A stretch of DNA of 64,000 bases from Sphingomonas sp. So64.6b (GCF_014171475.1 NZ_CP048817.1:558001-622000), one strand, 5' to 3'. Counted from the first letter of the stretch, positions 32,890 to 42,512 are shown. Numbers and translations: made by a program. Notes: a model not told the origin generated them from the sequence alone.

Positions 32890-34035
32890 ATGACCAACCA
32901 GTTCGACCTCACCGATGACCAGCGCGAGATCCAGGATCTGGCGCGCAAGTTCACGGCCGATCGCATCACGCCGTTCGCGGCGGAATGGGATGAAAAACAC
33001 ATCTTCCCGCGCGACACGATCAAGCAGGCGGCTGAGCTCGGCTTTGCATCGATCTACGTCTCGGAGGAATCGGGCGGGATCAATCTCGGTCGCCTCGAAT
33101 CCGCGCTGATCATGGAGGCGATGGCTTATGGCTGCGCCTCCACCAGCGCGTTCATCTCGATCCATAATATGGCGAGCTGGATGATCGATCGCTTCGGCGC
33201 GCAGGCGGTGAAGGACAAGTTCCTGCCCAGCCTGGTCACGATGGACAAGATCGCCAGCTACTGCCTGACCGAACCGGGTTCGGGCTCGGACGCCGCCGCG
33301 CTGAAAACGCGCGCGGTGAAGGACGGCGACGACTGGCTGGTCACCGGCACCAAGCAGTTCATCTCGGGCGGCGGCGAGAACGAAATCTACGTCACGATGG
33401 TCCGCACCGGTGAGGATGGTCCCAAGGGGATCAGCTGCATGGTGATCGAAAAGGACATGCCCGGGGTCAGCTTCGGTGCGAACGAACGCAAGCTCGGCTG
33501 GCATTCACAGCCGACCGCTCAGGTCATCTTCGACAATGTCCGCGTGCCGGGAGAAAACCTTGTCGGCGGGCTGGGCGAGGGGTTCCGCATCGCGATGATG
33601 GGCCTTGATGGCGGGCGCCTCAATATCGGCGCCTGCTCGCTCGGCGGTGCGCAGCGCTGCCTCGATGAGGCGGTGAAGTATACCAAGGACCGTAAGCAGT
33701 TCGGCACCGCGATCGCCGATTTCCAAAACACGCAATTCACTCTGGCCGACATGGCGACCGATCTCGAGGCAGCGCGCGCCCTGCTCTATATCGCGGCGGC
33801 CAAGGTCACCGCCAATGCGCCCGACAAGACCAAGTTCGCGGCGATGGCCAAGCGCCTGGCGACCGATACCGGATCGAGCGTGGCGGATCGCGCGCTGCAG
33901 CTGCACGGCGGTTATGGTTATCTGATGGACTATCCGATCGAGCGCTTCTGGCGCGACCTGCGCGTGCATTCGATTCTTGAGGGCACCAATCAGGTGATGC
34001 GCATGATCGTCGGCCGCGAGCTGACCCGCCAATGA
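32890..34035 (+). CDS. Acyl-CoA dehydrogenase, probably isobutyryl-CoA
   Basis: A 381-aa FAD-dependent acyl-CoA dehydrogenase. Motifs are YCLTEPGSGSDAAALKTRA, TGTKQFISGGGE, GWHSQPTAQVIFDNVRVP, DRKQFGTAIADFQNTQF, and the catalytic Glu364 in LEGTNQVMRMIVGREL. Position and neighbours (3-hydroxyisobutyryl-CoA hydrolase, mmsB) point to isobutyryl-CoA in valine breakdown. I chose the ATG at 32890; a GTG at 32881 is in frame. The stop overlaps phaC (ATGA). Confidence 0.92.
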   Translation: MTNQFDLTDDQREIQDLARKFTADRITPFAAEWDEKHIFPRDTIKQAAELGFASIYVSEESGGINLGRLESALIMEAMAYGCASTSAFISIHNMASWMIDRFGAQAVKDKFLPSLVTMDKIASYCLTEPGSGSDAAALKTRAVKDGDDWLVTGTKQFISGGGENEIYVTMVRTGEDGPKGISCMVIEKDMPGVSFGANERKLGWHSQPTAQVIFDNVRVPGENLVGGLGEGFRIAMMGLDGGRLNIGACSLGGAQRCLDEAVKYTKDRKQFGTAIADFQNTQFTLADMATDLEAARALLYIAAAKVTANAPDKTKFAAMAKRLATDTGSSVADRALQLHGGYGYLMDYPIERFWRDLRVHSILEGTNQVMRMIVGRELTRQ

Positions 34036-35774
34036 CCGATCAGCCCAATCCGCCGAGCGTCTCCGCTTTGTGGCAGGACGCGCTCGCCAATGTGTCGAAC
34101 GCGCTCGGTGCTGCCGCGCGCGCGCCGATCCGGACCGGGCAGAGCCAGCCTTACGATCCGCTGGCGCTGTTCCGCTCCATGTCGGGCTTCGCCATGGGGC
34201 TGGGGTCGAACCCGCAGCAATTGTTCGATGTGCAGCTTCAGGCCGCACGTGAATGGGGTGATTTCTGGACTCAGGCCTGGTTGCCCAAACCCGATGCGGA
34301 AAAACCGCGCGACCGCCGTTTCGCCGCCGCCGATTGGGAAGAACAGCCCTATTTCCGCGCGTTGCGCGACGCATATCTGCTTGCCTCGAAGCAGTTGCGC
34401 GCCGTGGCCGAAGTCGCAGAGGGGCCGCATAGCCGCGATAAGGCGATGACTGCGTTCGTACTCGATCAGTATCTCAACGCCATCGCCCCGACCAACTTCG
34501 CGATGACCAACCCGGAAGTGATCCAGCGCACGATTGAAACCGGCGGCGCCAATCTCGCGGCGGGCTTCGCGCATCTCATCGAGGATATGGCGTCGGGCAA
34601 GGGCATCGTGCGCCGTCGCACCGACGAGAATGCTTTCACCAAGGGCGGCAACATCGCCGCCACGCCGGGCAGCGTGGTGTTTCAGAACCATCTGTTCCAG
34701 CTGATCCAGTACGATCCCGTCACACCCGACGTGCATGCCGAGCCGATGCTCTACGTGCCGCCGCTGGTGAACAAATTCTACATGATCGACCTGCAGGCGC
34801 GCTCGAGCATGGTGCGCTGGCTGGTCGAACAAGGCCGCACCGTATTCGTCATCTCGTGGATCAATCCCGACGAGAGCCATCGTGATTGCGGCGTCGAGCA
34901 GTATGTCCTTGACGGCATCGTCACCGCGCTCGGGGAAGTACGAAAAAAAGCCGGCAAGGCCAAAGTCGATCTCTTCGCCTTCTGCCTCGGTGGTACATTG
35001 GTCGCAATCACGCTGGCGTATCTGGCGGCAAAGGGCCGTGCCGGGGAGATCGGCAGCGCGACCCTGATCGGATCGATGGTCGATTTCGCCGATATGCGCG
35101 ACTGGTCGGCGTTCGTGCACGAAGCGCATCTCGACGCGCTTGAGGAGCATCTCGAAAAGCGCGGTTTCATCGATTCGACCGAGTTGCAGCAACTCTTCGC
35201 GGCGGTGCGGTCGAACGACCTGATCTGGTCGTCGGTGATCAACCATTATCTGCTCGATCGCGCCGCGCCGCCGTCCGATCTGCTTTACTGGTTCGAGGAT
35301 GGCGCGCGCATCCCGCAGGCATTCCTCAAATCGTATAATCGCGGCCTGCTCTTCTCCAATGCGCTGAAGGAAGGCACCGGGTTCGAGGTGGGTGGAGTCG
35401 CGATCGACTTGTCGATCGTGCAGACTCCGGTGCTGCTCGTCGCGCTGAAGGACGATCATGTCTCGGCCTGGAGCGCGGTCTATGACGGCGCCAAGCTGTT
35501 CGGTGGTCCGGTCACCTTCATTCTCGGCGGCTCCGGACACAATGCCGGGGTGATCAACCCGCCCGCGGCCAATAAGCATGGTTATTGGACAGCGGACACG
35601 ATGCCGCCGACCGCCGAGGAATGGCTTGCCGATGCCGAGCAGCATCCCGGTTCATGGTGGCCGCTATGGGACGGTTGGCTCAGTGCCGCGGGCTCGGGCA
35701 AGCGCGTGGCGCCCCGGAAAGCCGCCAACCCGATCGAGCCCGCCCCGGGCTCCTATGTCTCCATCACTCACTGA
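34032..35774 (+). CDS. phaC: Class I polyhydroxyalkanoate synthase
   Basis: A 580-aa PHA synthase that polymerises 3-hydroxyacyl-CoA into storage polyester. The N-terminal domain has PHSRDKAMTAFVLDQYLNAIAPTNFAMTNPEV. The catalytic Cys318 lies in FAFCLGGTLVA, where the usual first Gly of the lipase-like box is Ala. The Asp is in LKDDHVSAW and the His in GGSGHNAGV. The length is typical of class I. No phaE, phaR or phasin gene is adjacent. It overlaps the acyl-CoA dehydrogenase and sits within a valine degradation cluster. Confidence 0.93.
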   Translation: MTDQPNPPSVSALWQDALANVSNALGAAARAPIRTGQSQPYDPLALFRSMSGFAMGLGSNPQQLFDVQLQAAREWGDFWTQAWLPKPDAEKPRDRRFAAADWEEQPYFRALRDAYLLASKQLRAVAEVAEGPHSRDKAMTAFVLDQYLNAIAPTNFAMTNPEVIQRTIETGGANLAAGFAHLIEDMASGKGIVRRRTDENAFTKGGNIAATPGSVVFQNHLFQLIQYDPVTPDVHAEPMLYVPPLVNKFYMIDLQARSSMVRWLVEQGRTVFVISWINPDESHRDCGVEQYVLDGIVTALGEVRKKAGKAKVDLFAFCLGGTLVAITLAYLAAKGRAGEIGSATLIGSMVDFADMRDWSAFVHEAHLDALEEHLEKRGFIDSTELQQLFAAVRSNDLIWSSVINHYLLDRAAPPSDLLYWFEDGARIPQAFLKSYNRGLLFSNALKEGTGFEVGGVAIDLSIVQTPVLLVALKDDHVSAWSAVYDGAKLFGGPVTFILGGSGHNAGVINPPAANKHGYWTADTMPPTAEEWLADAEQHPGSWWPLWDGWLSAAGSGKRVAPRKAANPIEPAPGSYVSITH

Positions 35775-35788
35775 GTTTACGCTGACCG

Positions 35789-36883
35789 ATGAACGATATG
35801 ACCACCGCGGCCGAAACGCTTGCCTATCGCGATGGCGCGGCCGGGCGCCTGCGCCTCAACCGGCCCAAGGCGCTCAATGCGCTCAACTTGCCGATGGTGC
35901 AGCAGATGACTCGCGCGCTGCTCGACTGGCGCGAGGATCGCAGCGTGCGCCTTGTCCTGATCGACCATGCCGAGGGGCGTGGCTTCTGCGCCGGCGGCGA
36001 TGTCGTGACGATCGCGCGTAGTGCGCAAGGGCACGGCGCGGCGGGACATGCGTTCTTCTTCCAGGAATATCGCCTCAACCATTTGATGTACACTTACCCC
36101 AAGCCCGGCGTGGTGTTCATGGACGGCGTGACGATGGGCGGCGGGGTCGGCATTGCTTGCCCGTGTCGCTACCGCGTCGTCACCGAACGCACGATGTTCG
36201 CGATGCCCGAAACCGCGATCGGCCTGTTCCCCGATGTCGGCGGCGGACGTTATCTGTCGCGGCTGCGTGGTCGCGCGGCGCAATATCTCGCGCTGACCGG
36301 CGCGCGGCTCGACGGCGCCGACTGCATCGCGCTCGGCCTGGCCAATTATTATGTGCCGTCCGACAAGCTCGAAGCGCTCAAGGCCGAACTCTGCGCGACG
36401 CCGGAAAAGGTCGAATCGATCCTTGCCGGTGCCGCTGTGGTGCCGCCGCCGGCGAAGATCGTCGAGCATCTGCCGGCGATCGACCGGCTGTTCGCGTCGG
36501 ATGACTATGAGGAGATCCTCGCCGCGCTAAAGGCCGACGGCTCCGACTGGGCGATCAAGCAACGCGAGACGCTGCGCCCCAAGTCGCCGACCGCCTGCAA
36601 GGTATCGCTGCGCATGCTTGTCGAAAGCCCGCGCCAGCCGCATTTCGTCGATGAGATGCGCATGGAATTCGGCATCGCCGCGCGCATGTTCCGCCATCCG
36701 GACTTTGGCGAGGGCGTGCGCGCACTGCTGATCGACAAGGACAATAACCCGACCTGGAACCCCGCCACGCCGGAAGGCGTGACCGAGGCGATGGTCGATG
36801 GTTTCTTCCAGCCGCTGCCATCCAGCCAGGCCTGGACGCCGCTTCCCGCACCATCCTTTGCTGACAATGCCGACGGAGACTGA
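35789..36883 (+). CDS. 3-hydroxyisobutyryl-CoA hydrolase
   Basis: A 364-aa crotonase-fold protein of the HIBCH/Ehd3 type, which releases 3-hydroxyisobutyrate from its CoA ester in valine degradation. Features are [30 protein letters not shown] (oxyanion region), [12 protein letters not shown], and [22 protein letters not shown] with the catalytic Glu-Asp pair. The extended C-terminal helical part separates it from ordinary enoyl-CoA hydratases. It lies 14 bp after phaC. Confidence 0.92.
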   Translation: MNDMTTAAETLAYRDGAAGRLRLNRPKALNALNLPMVQQMTRALLDWREDRSVRLVLIDHAEGRGFCAGGDVVTIARSAQGHGAAGHAFFFQEYRLNHLMYTYPKPGVVFMDGVTMGGGVGIACPCRYRVVTERTMFAMPETAIGLFPDVGGGRYLSRLRGRAAQYLALTGARLDGADCIALGLANYYVPSDKLEALKAELCATPEKVESILAGAAVVPPPAKIVEHLPAIDRLFASDDYEEILAALKADGSDWAIKQRETLRPKSPTACKVSLRMLVESPRQPHFVDEMRMEFGIAARMFRHPDFGEGVRALLIDKDNNPTWNPATPEGVTEAMVDGFFQPLPSSQAWTPLPAPSFADNADGD

Positions 36884-36887
36884 TCCC

Positions 36888-37664
36888 ATGGCCACATATG
36901 AAACCCTGCTCGTCGAACAACGCGACGCCGTCACGTTGATCACGCTCAACCGGCCCCAGGCGCTCAATGCGCTCAACAATCAGGTGCTCGGCGAACTGAT
37001 CGCTGCGATGACAGCCTATGACGCCGACGACAGCCAGCATTGCGCGGTGCTGACCGGCAGCGAAAAGGCCTTTGCCGCCGGCGCTGACATCAAGGAAATG
37101 GCCGATCAGTCGTTCGCCGATATGTTCATCGACAATTATTTCGCTGGCTGGGAGCGCTTCACCGCGACACGCAAGCCGATCATCGCCGCGGTTGCCGGCT
37201 TCGCGCTTGGCGGCGGATGCGAACTGGCGATGATGTGCGATTTCATCCTCGCCGCCGACACCGCGAAATTCGGCCAGCCCGAGATCAAGCTCGGCGTCGC
37301 GCCCGGCATGGGCGGGTCGCAGCGCCTGACCCGCGCGGTGGGCAAGGCAAAGGCAATGGAGATGTGCCTGACCGGCCGGATGATGGGCGCTGAGGAAGCC
37401 GAGCGCGCCGGCCTGGTCAGCCGTATCGTGCCGGCCGCCGAACTGCTCGACGAGGCGCTGAAGACCGCTGCGACGATCGCCGGCATGGCGCCACTTGCGG
37501 CGCTCGCCAACAAGGAGATGGTCAACGCGGCATTCGAGACCGGCCTCGCACAAGGCATCCAGTTCGAACGCCGCCTGTTCCATGCCCTGTTCGGCACCGC
37601 CGACCAGAAGGAAGGCATGGCTGCGTTTGTTGAGAAGCGTCCGGGGAACTGGACCGGGAAATAA
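36888..37664 (+). CDS. Enoyl-CoA hydratase
   Basis: A 258-aa crotonase. Motifs are [28 protein letters not shown] (oxyanion), [15 protein letters not shown] with the first catalytic Glu, and [19 protein letters not shown] with the second. Both Glu are present, so hydratase activity is expected, probably methacrylyl-CoA to 3-hydroxyisobutyryl-CoA in this cluster. I chose the ATG at 36888, 4 bases after the previous stop. A palindromic repeat follows, then mmsB. Confidence 0.93.
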   Translation: MATYETLLVEQRDAVTLITLNRPQALNALNNQVLGELIAAMTAYDADDSQHCAVLTGSEKAFAAGADIKEMADQSFADMFIDNYFAGWERFTATRKPIIAAVAGFALGGGCELAMMCDFILAADTAKFGQPEIKLGVAPGMGGSQRLTRAVGKAKAMEMCLTGRMMGAEEAERAGLVSRIVPAAELLDEALKTAATIAGMAPLAALANKEMVNAAFETGLAQGIQFERRLFHALFGTADQKEGMAAFVEKRPGNWTGK

Positions 37665-37687
37665 TCGAACCACGCCTTTAACCGAAG

Positions 37688-37770
37688 CGTCACTCCAGCG
37701 CAGGCTGGGGTCTCATTGGGGAGTGCGCAACGCCAGCCCCACAAAGATCCCAGCCTTCGCTGGGATGACG
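37688..37770. repeat. Palindromic intergenic repeat, family B
   Basis: The left arm CGTCACTCCAGCGCAGGCTG (continuing to 37713) and the right arm at 37745-37770 are near-perfect reverse complements. The TGGGATGACG edge is typical of a repeat widespread in alphaproteobacteria. It sits in the gap between ech and mmsB, inside the likely operon. Confidence 0.88.
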
Positions 37771-37793
37771 AGAGTGAATTTGGAGAGAAGAAA

Positions 37794-38675
37794 ATGGCAC
37801 GCGTCGCATTCATCGGTCTCGGCAATATGGGCGGCGGGATGGCCGCGAATCTCGCGAAGAAGGGGCATGACGTCCGCGCCTTCGACCTTTCCGCCGACGC
37901 GCTCGCGCGTGCCAGGGAAGCCGGCTGCCTGCCCGCCGCGAGCGTCGAGGAAGCGCTCGACGGCGCCGAGGCGGTCATCACCATGCTGCCCGCCGGCAAG
38001 CATGTTGAAGGCGTCTATAGCGACGCGATTTTCACGGCCGCACCGCAATCCGCGATCCTGATCGATTGTTCGACGATCGACGTCGCCACCGCGAAGCGTG
38101 TCGCCGAAACCGCGGCCGCCAAGGGTTATGCCGCGGTCGATGCGCCCGTATCGGGCGGCATCGCCGCCGCAAATGGCGGCACGCTGACCTTCATGGTCGG
38201 AGGAAGCGACGCGGCGTTCGAACGTGCCCAGCCTTTCCTCGTCGATATGGGCAAGGCGGTGATCCATGCCGGCGCCAGCGGCACTGGTCAGGTCGCCAAG
38301 ATCGCCAACAACATGCTGCTCGGCATCACCATGGTGGGCACGTGCGAGGCGTTTCTGCTGGCGCGCAAACTCGGTCTCGATCCGCAGAAATTCTTCGACA
38401 TCGCCAGTGTCTCGTCCGGCCAGAGCTGGTCGATGACCAGCTATGCGCCACTCCCCGGCGTCGGCCCGACTACGCCCGCCGATAATGATTACCAGGGCGG
38501 CTTCGCCACCGCGCTGATGCTCAAGGATTTGCGTCTCGCAATGGAAGCCGCCGGCACCGCGCACGCCGACACCCCGATGGGCGCCAAGGCCGCGGAATTG
38601 TATGAGAAGTTCAATGCCGCAGGGCAGGGCGGGCTGGATTTCTCCGCCATCCTCCGAATGCTTGACGGGGACTAA
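37794..38675 (+). CDS. mmsB: 3-hydroxyisobutyrate dehydrogenase
   Basis: A 293-aa beta-hydroxyacid dehydrogenase that oxidises 3-hydroxyisobutyrate to methylmalonate semialdehyde. The NAD-binding motif is IGLGNMGGGMAANLAKKG, the substrate motif DAPVSGGIAAANGGTL, and the catalytic Lys is in GQVAKIANNMLLG. GGAGAGAAGAAA precedes the ATG at 37794. It is the expected step after the hydrolase. mmsA (the next dehydrogenase) is not in the window. Confidence 0.95.
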   Translation: MARVAFIGLGNMGGGMAANLAKKGHDVRAFDLSADALARAREAGCLPAASVEEALDGAEAVITMLPAGKHVEGVYSDAIFTAAPQSAILIDCSTIDVATAKRVAETAAAKGYAAVDAPVSGGIAAANGGTLTFMVGGSDAAFERAQPFLVDMGKAVIHAGASGTGQVAKIANNMLLGITMVGTCEAFLLARKLGLDPQKFFDIASVSSGQSWSMTSYAPLPGVGPTTPADNDYQGGFATALMLKDLRLAMEAAGTAHADTPMGAKAAELYEKFNAAGQGGLDFSAILRMLDGD

Positions 38676-38702
38676 TCGGGATTTTTTTTGGAGAGGCGAA
38701 AT

Positions 38703-38725
38703 ATCCTGACACTTGGTGTCAGGAT
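38703..38725. promoter_or_regulatory. Perfect 10-bp inverted repeat, hairpin or operator
   Basis: ATCCTGACAC-TTG-GTGTCAGGAT is a perfect dyad with 10-bp arms. It has no T-run after it, so it is not a standard terminator. It lies 28 bp after mmsB and 41 bp before the next gene. It could be a repressor operator or an RNA processing hairpin. Confidence 0.45.
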
Positions 38726-38765
38726 CAGGCGACTAGACAGGACGTCCACCAAGTAAGGACGCCCG

Positions 38766-39320
38766 ATGATCGACCGCCGCGATATGCTCAGCTTCACTGT
38801 CCTGGCCGGCGCCGCCACCGCGACGCCCGCCTTCGCTGCGACCCTTGCCGATGACGATCACGCGCGCGATTTCGATTTCCTGATCGGATCGTGGCGCGTA
38901 AAGCATCGCCGTCTCAGGGAACGGCTGACCGGCAGCGACGCGTGGCAGGAATTCGACGGCACATGCATCATGCAGCCGCTGATGGACGGTGTCGGCAATG
39001 TCGAAGACAATTGGCTCGACCTGCCCGCCGGCGCCTATCGTGCGGTCGGCCTGCGATCCTATGATCCAAAGTCCAAACTCTGGGCGATCTGGTGGCTCGA
39101 TGGGCGTACCCCGCATACGCTCGACGTACCGGTAAAAGGCAATTTCCAGGACGGCGTCGGCACTTTCCTGGCCGATGACACGTTGCGCGGAAAGCCGGTC
39201 AAGCTGCGCTTCCAATGGTCGGCGATCGCCGCCAACAGCGCGGAATGGCGCCAGGCTTTGTCGGACGATGGCGGCAAGACCTGGGAAACCAACTGGGTCA
39301 TGCACTTTACCCGCACCTGA
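38766..39320 (+). CDS. Exported hypothetical protein, DUF1579-like
   Basis: A 184-aa protein with an N-terminal signal of twin-arginine appearance (DRRDMLSFTVLAGAATATPAFA). The mature part starts DFDFLIGSWRVKHRRL, and later has WLDGRTPH and DDGGKTWETNW. The beta-barrel pattern F-x-x-L-x-G-x-W suggests a lipocalin-like or DUF1579-type fold. The function is unknown. It stands alone between mmsB and a convergent transporter pair. Confidence 0.7.
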   Translation: MIDRRDMLSFTVLAGAATATPAFAATLADDDHARDFDFLIGSWRVKHRRLRERLTGSDAWQEFDGTCIMQPLMDGVGNVEDNWLDLPAGAYRAVGLRSYDPKSKLWAIWWLDGRTPHTLDVPVKGNFQDGVGTFLADDTLRGKPVKLRFQWSAIAANSAEWRQALSDDGGKTWETNWVMHFTRT

Positions 39321-39325
39321 CCTGT

Positions 39326-40282
39326 TCAGTCGGACCGCCGCTCCGGCGCATCGCTCTGCCCTCGAGCGGAAAAGCCGACATGGGCGAGGCGCCACGCGGT
39401 GTCGTCGTCGCCGGGCCAGAATTCGCGCAAAGGCAGGCTAGGCTCGGGCGCGCTGACGCCGTGTACTTCGGCGCGGATCAGGCGTCCGGTTTCGCGCACG
39501 CGGATCGTCGCGTCGGGGAAACGGCGGCCTAGCTCGGCATGCAGCGCTGCGGCGTCTTTAGCGATGCCCGTCCCGCCGAGCTCACGCGGCGCGCCATCGA
39601 CCAGTTCGGCCGTCGAGGATCGTAGCGCTTTGATCCCGTCATGCAGCACGTCGAGGGCAATCACGATCGCCGCAACAGAATCCGCCCACCACCAGCCAAG
39701 GCCCAGACCGATGATCCCGGCAAAGCCGGCCGCGCCGGTCAACCAGTTGGCCTTGTTCATCAGCGCGTCGGTGTGGAGCAATTTGTCATTGAGCTTCACC
39801 GCGAGCGGCAATTCCTTACGCCCGATGATCATTGGCGGAATCAGCGAATAGAATTGTGCCGCGAGCATCAGCCAGCCGAGCCAGATATCGCGTCCGAACA
39901 GATGGATCGAAGGTACCGATGCATGCTCGGCGGCGATTAGCGTCACCACCGAATTCCACAGCAGGGCTGCGCCGACCGAGGCCAGAGCGACCGCCGCGAC
40001 GAAGAAGCCGAGTCCGTTGACCCGGTCGAAGCCGAAGGTGAAGCGGCGAGAGCGTGTGCCGCGCATTTCCATCTTCGCCGCGATCAGGAACGCGATCGGC
40101 GGGATCAGCCCTAGCGTATCCTCGATCCAGGCGGTCTTCATCGTCTGGCTCTGGCCGAGCACCAGGCCCATCAAGGTGATGATCGACACCGTCCAAGCGA
40201 TGTTCCAATATTCCAGTCGCACGGCGCTGCGCATCGTTTCTTGCAGCTCAGGCGGCAGCCGGTCGCTATCGCTGCCGCTCAT
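39326..40282 (-). CDS. Cation diffusion facilitator family transporter
   Basis: A 318-aa membrane protein with about six helices and a short C-terminal soluble domain, matching the CDF (cation efflux) family. Metal-site candidates are WIEDTLGLIPP in helix 2 and HTDALMNKANW and WWWADSVAAIVIAL in helices 5-6. The exact HxxxD pattern is not clear, so metal specificity cannot be assigned. The start at 40282 overlaps the stop of the lipoprotein gene upstream (ATGA), suggesting coupled expression. Confidence 0.82.
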   Translation of the reverse strand: MSGSDSDRLPPELQETMRSAVRLEYWNIAWTVSIITLMGLVLGQSQTMKTAWIEDTLGLIPPIAFLIAAKMEMRGTRSRRFTFGFDRVNGLGFFVAAVALASVGAALLWNSVVTLIAAEHASVPSIHLFGRDIWLGWLMLAAQFYSLIPPMIIGRKELPLAVKLNDKLLHTDALMNKANWLTGAAGFAGIIGLGLGWWWADSVAAIVIALDVLHDGIKALRSSTAELVDGAPRELGGTGIAKDAAALHAELGRRFPDATIRVRETGRLIRAEVHGVSAPEPSLPLREFWPGDDDTAWRLAHVGFSARGQSDAPERRSD

Positions 40283-40731
40283 GATCTGGCGGCCTCCGGC
40301 GCGACCGCGCGGGTCGCTTTCTCGACCAGCATGACCCAGCGATTCTCGCCATTGGGCATCGCCGCGCGCAGTTCCAGTCGGTCGGCGTTCTCACCCTGGA
40401 TCGCGAGCGGCGGTGCAAGTGCTACGCGCGTCGCCCATGGCGTGTCGTGCGCAAACGCGGCGATCACTATGTCGAGTCGCCCCTGCTCGAGGTTCACAAG
40501 CAGCGGCTCGAGCGACCCCCGCGCGATCTGCGGCTTTGCGCCGGTCTCTTCGCCGACGCGAGCGAGCAATGCGGCAGCCGGTCCGGCCAGGCCGGTATCG
40601 TCAGGCAAAGCAACGCCGACGCGGATGACTTGACCACCGCGGATCCGGTCAAGCGTGCTGTCCGGATCCCTTGGCAGCGTGTCGCATCCGGACAGAGCGG
40701 CGCAGGTAAGAAAGATCGAGATCGCTTTCAT
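40279..40731 (-). CDS. Small lipoprotein resembling a substrate-binding protein lobe
   Basis: A 150-aa protein with the lipobox LSGC (MKAISIFLTCAALSGC). The rest looks like one lobe of a type-3 solute-binding protein: GGQVIRVGVALPDDTG, LEPLLVNLEQGRLDIVIAAFAHDTPWA. Full-length family members are about 100 residues longer, so it may be reduced. It is translationally coupled to the CDF transporter, which suggests a shared role, perhaps metal sensing or delivery (inference). I chose the ATG at 40731. Confidence 0.72.
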   Translation of the reverse strand: MKAISIFLTCAALSGCDTLPRDPDSTLDRIRGGQVIRVGVALPDDTGLAGPAAALLARVGEETGAKPQIARGSLEPLLVNLEQGRLDIVIAAFAHDTPWATRVALAPPLAIQGENADRLELRAAMPNGENRWVMLVEKATRAVAPEAARS

Positions 40732-40856
40732 TTCAGCCGGACAACAATCGTCCGGTCCGACCGTTCCGCACAGTGTGACGATCGATCTGAGCAACACGGG
40801 CGCTTGCCGCTCCCGACAATCCCGCTAAACCTTGATGGTCCTAGGGGGAGTAGAAG

Positions 40857-42479
40857 ATGGCCATAACCACGGCAGCCGATATCGCGTCAGAGCCTGACAT
40901 GACGTCCGAACCGTCGGTGAAGGACATCCGTCTGGTCATCACCGCGTCGTCGCTCGGCACCGTGTTCGAATGGTACGACTTCTTCATCTACGGGACGCTC
41001 GCCGCGTCGGGCATCATTGGCCGCACCTTTTTTCCGGCAGGCAATGAGCTGGTGCAGACTCTGCTCGCCTGGGCGGGTTTCGCGGTCGGCTTTGGTTTCC
41101 GGCCCCTGGGCGCCGTGCTGTTCGGATATCTCGGCGACAAGCTCGGACGCAAATATACCTTTCTCGTCACCATCACGCTGATGGGTGTCGCCACCGCTTG
41201 CGTCGGACTCATCCCCTCCTTCGCCGCGATCGGCTTTGCCGCGCCGGTCCTCGTTATCGGCTTGCGCATCCTGCAGGGCCTTGCGCTCGGCGGCGAATAT
41301 GGCGGTGCGGCAATCTATGTCGCGGAGCATTCGCCGAAGGGCAAATCGGGCTATTATACCAGCTTCATCCAGGCCAGCGTGGTCGGTGGATTCATCCTCA
41401 GCCTGGTCGTCGTGCTTGGCACCAAATCGGCGCTGTCGACCGAAGCCTGGGACAGCTGGGGCTGGCGTTTTCCGTTCCTCTTCTCGCTCCTGCTGCTTGC
41501 CGTGTCGCTGTGGATGCGTCTCAAATTGTCGGAAAGCCCGGTCTTCAAGAAGATGAAGGCCGAGGGCGAAATGGCCAAGAATCCGTTCGTCGAGAGCTTT
41601 ACTTATCCCGGCAATCTCAAGCGCCTGTTCGTCGCGCTGTTCGGCATCGCCGCGGGGCTGACGGTGATCTGGTACACCGCGATGTTCAGCGTCCTGTCGT
41701 TCCTGCAAACGACGATGCGCGTCCAGGAAACCACCGCGCAGCTGATCGTCGGCGCGGGCTGCTGCATGGGGCTGTTCTGGTTCATCCTGTTCGGCAAGCT
41801 TTCCGACCGGGTCGGACGCAAGGCGCCGATCGTGATCGGCTATGCGCTGACCCTGGTCCTGCTTTTCCCGATCTTCTGGACGATCGGCAGCGCCGCCAAT
41901 CCCGAGCTCGCGCGTGCCGCAAAGCGCGCGCCGGTGGTCGTTTCCGGTCCGGTCTGTTCGTACAGCCCGTTCGCGCCGAAACAGACCGACCAGTGCGGCA
42001 TCCTGCTCGACTATTTCTCGAAAAAGGGCGTGCAATATACCAAGGCGCACAGCCCGGTGACGGTGGTAATGATCGGCGGCAACCCGATTCCCGACACCAG
42101 CCCGGCGGGCCTCGACAAGGCGCTGGCGGATGCGGGGTATAATCTCGACAAGGTCGTACCGTCGCCGTTCAACATCGCCGTCATCCTGTTCGCGATCCTC
42201 ATCCTCGGCGCGCTGTCGGGGGTCACCTATGGCCCGGTCGCGGCGTTGCTGTCGGAGATGTTTCCGCCGCGTATTCGCTACAGCTCGATGTCGATTCCCT
42301 ATCATCTCGGCACCGGCTATTTCGGTGGTTTCCTGCCCTTTATCAGCCAGTTCATCGTCGCGCGCACCGGCGACCCCTATGCGGGGCTGTGGTACACAAT
42401 GGCCGTGGTCGCCATGGCCTTGGTCGTTACTGTGTGGGGTTTGTCAGAAACCAGGCCGGGTATGGCGAGCGCCGACTAG
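40857..42479 (+). CDS. MFS transporter, metabolite:H+ symporter (MHS) family
   Basis: A 540-aa major facilitator of the MHS/ProP-KgtP type. The opening VITASSLGTVFEWYDFFIYG and the motif GYLGDKLGRKYT followed by GLRILQGLALGGEYGGAAIY are diagnostic. It is longer than usual because of an insertion of about 90 residues between helices 10 and 11 (about residues 355-440, with VCSYSPFAPKQTDQCG), probably periplasmic. The substrate could be a dicarboxylate, proline or betaine. GGGGGAGTAGAAG precedes the ATG. Confidence 0.9.
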   Translation: MAITTAADIASEPDMTSEPSVKDIRLVITASSLGTVFEWYDFFIYGTLAASGIIGRTFFPAGNELVQTLLAWAGFAVGFGFRPLGAVLFGYLGDKLGRKYTFLVTITLMGVATACVGLIPSFAAIGFAAPVLVIGLRILQGLALGGEYGGAAIYVAEHSPKGKSGYYTSFIQASVVGGFILSLVVVLGTKSALSTEAWDSWGWRFPFLFSLLLLAVSLWMRLKLSESPVFKKMKAEGEMAKNPFVESFTYPGNLKRLFVALFGIAAGLTVIWYTAMFSVLSFLQTTMRVQETTAQLIVGAGCCMGLFWFILFGKLSDRVGRKAPIVIGYALTLVLLFPIFWTIGSAANPELARAAKRAPVVVSGPVCSYSPFAPKQTDQCGILLDYFSKKGVQYTKAHSPVTVVMIGGNPIPDTSPAGLDKALADAGYNLDKVVPSPFNIAVILFAILILGALSGVTYGPVAALLSEMFPPRIRYSSMSIPYHLGTGYFGGFLPFISQFIVARTGDPYAGLWYTMAVVAMALVVTVWGLSETRPGMASAD

Positions 42480-42512
42480 CGCGCCTGCGCAAGCGACGCT
42501 AACCGCAAACGC

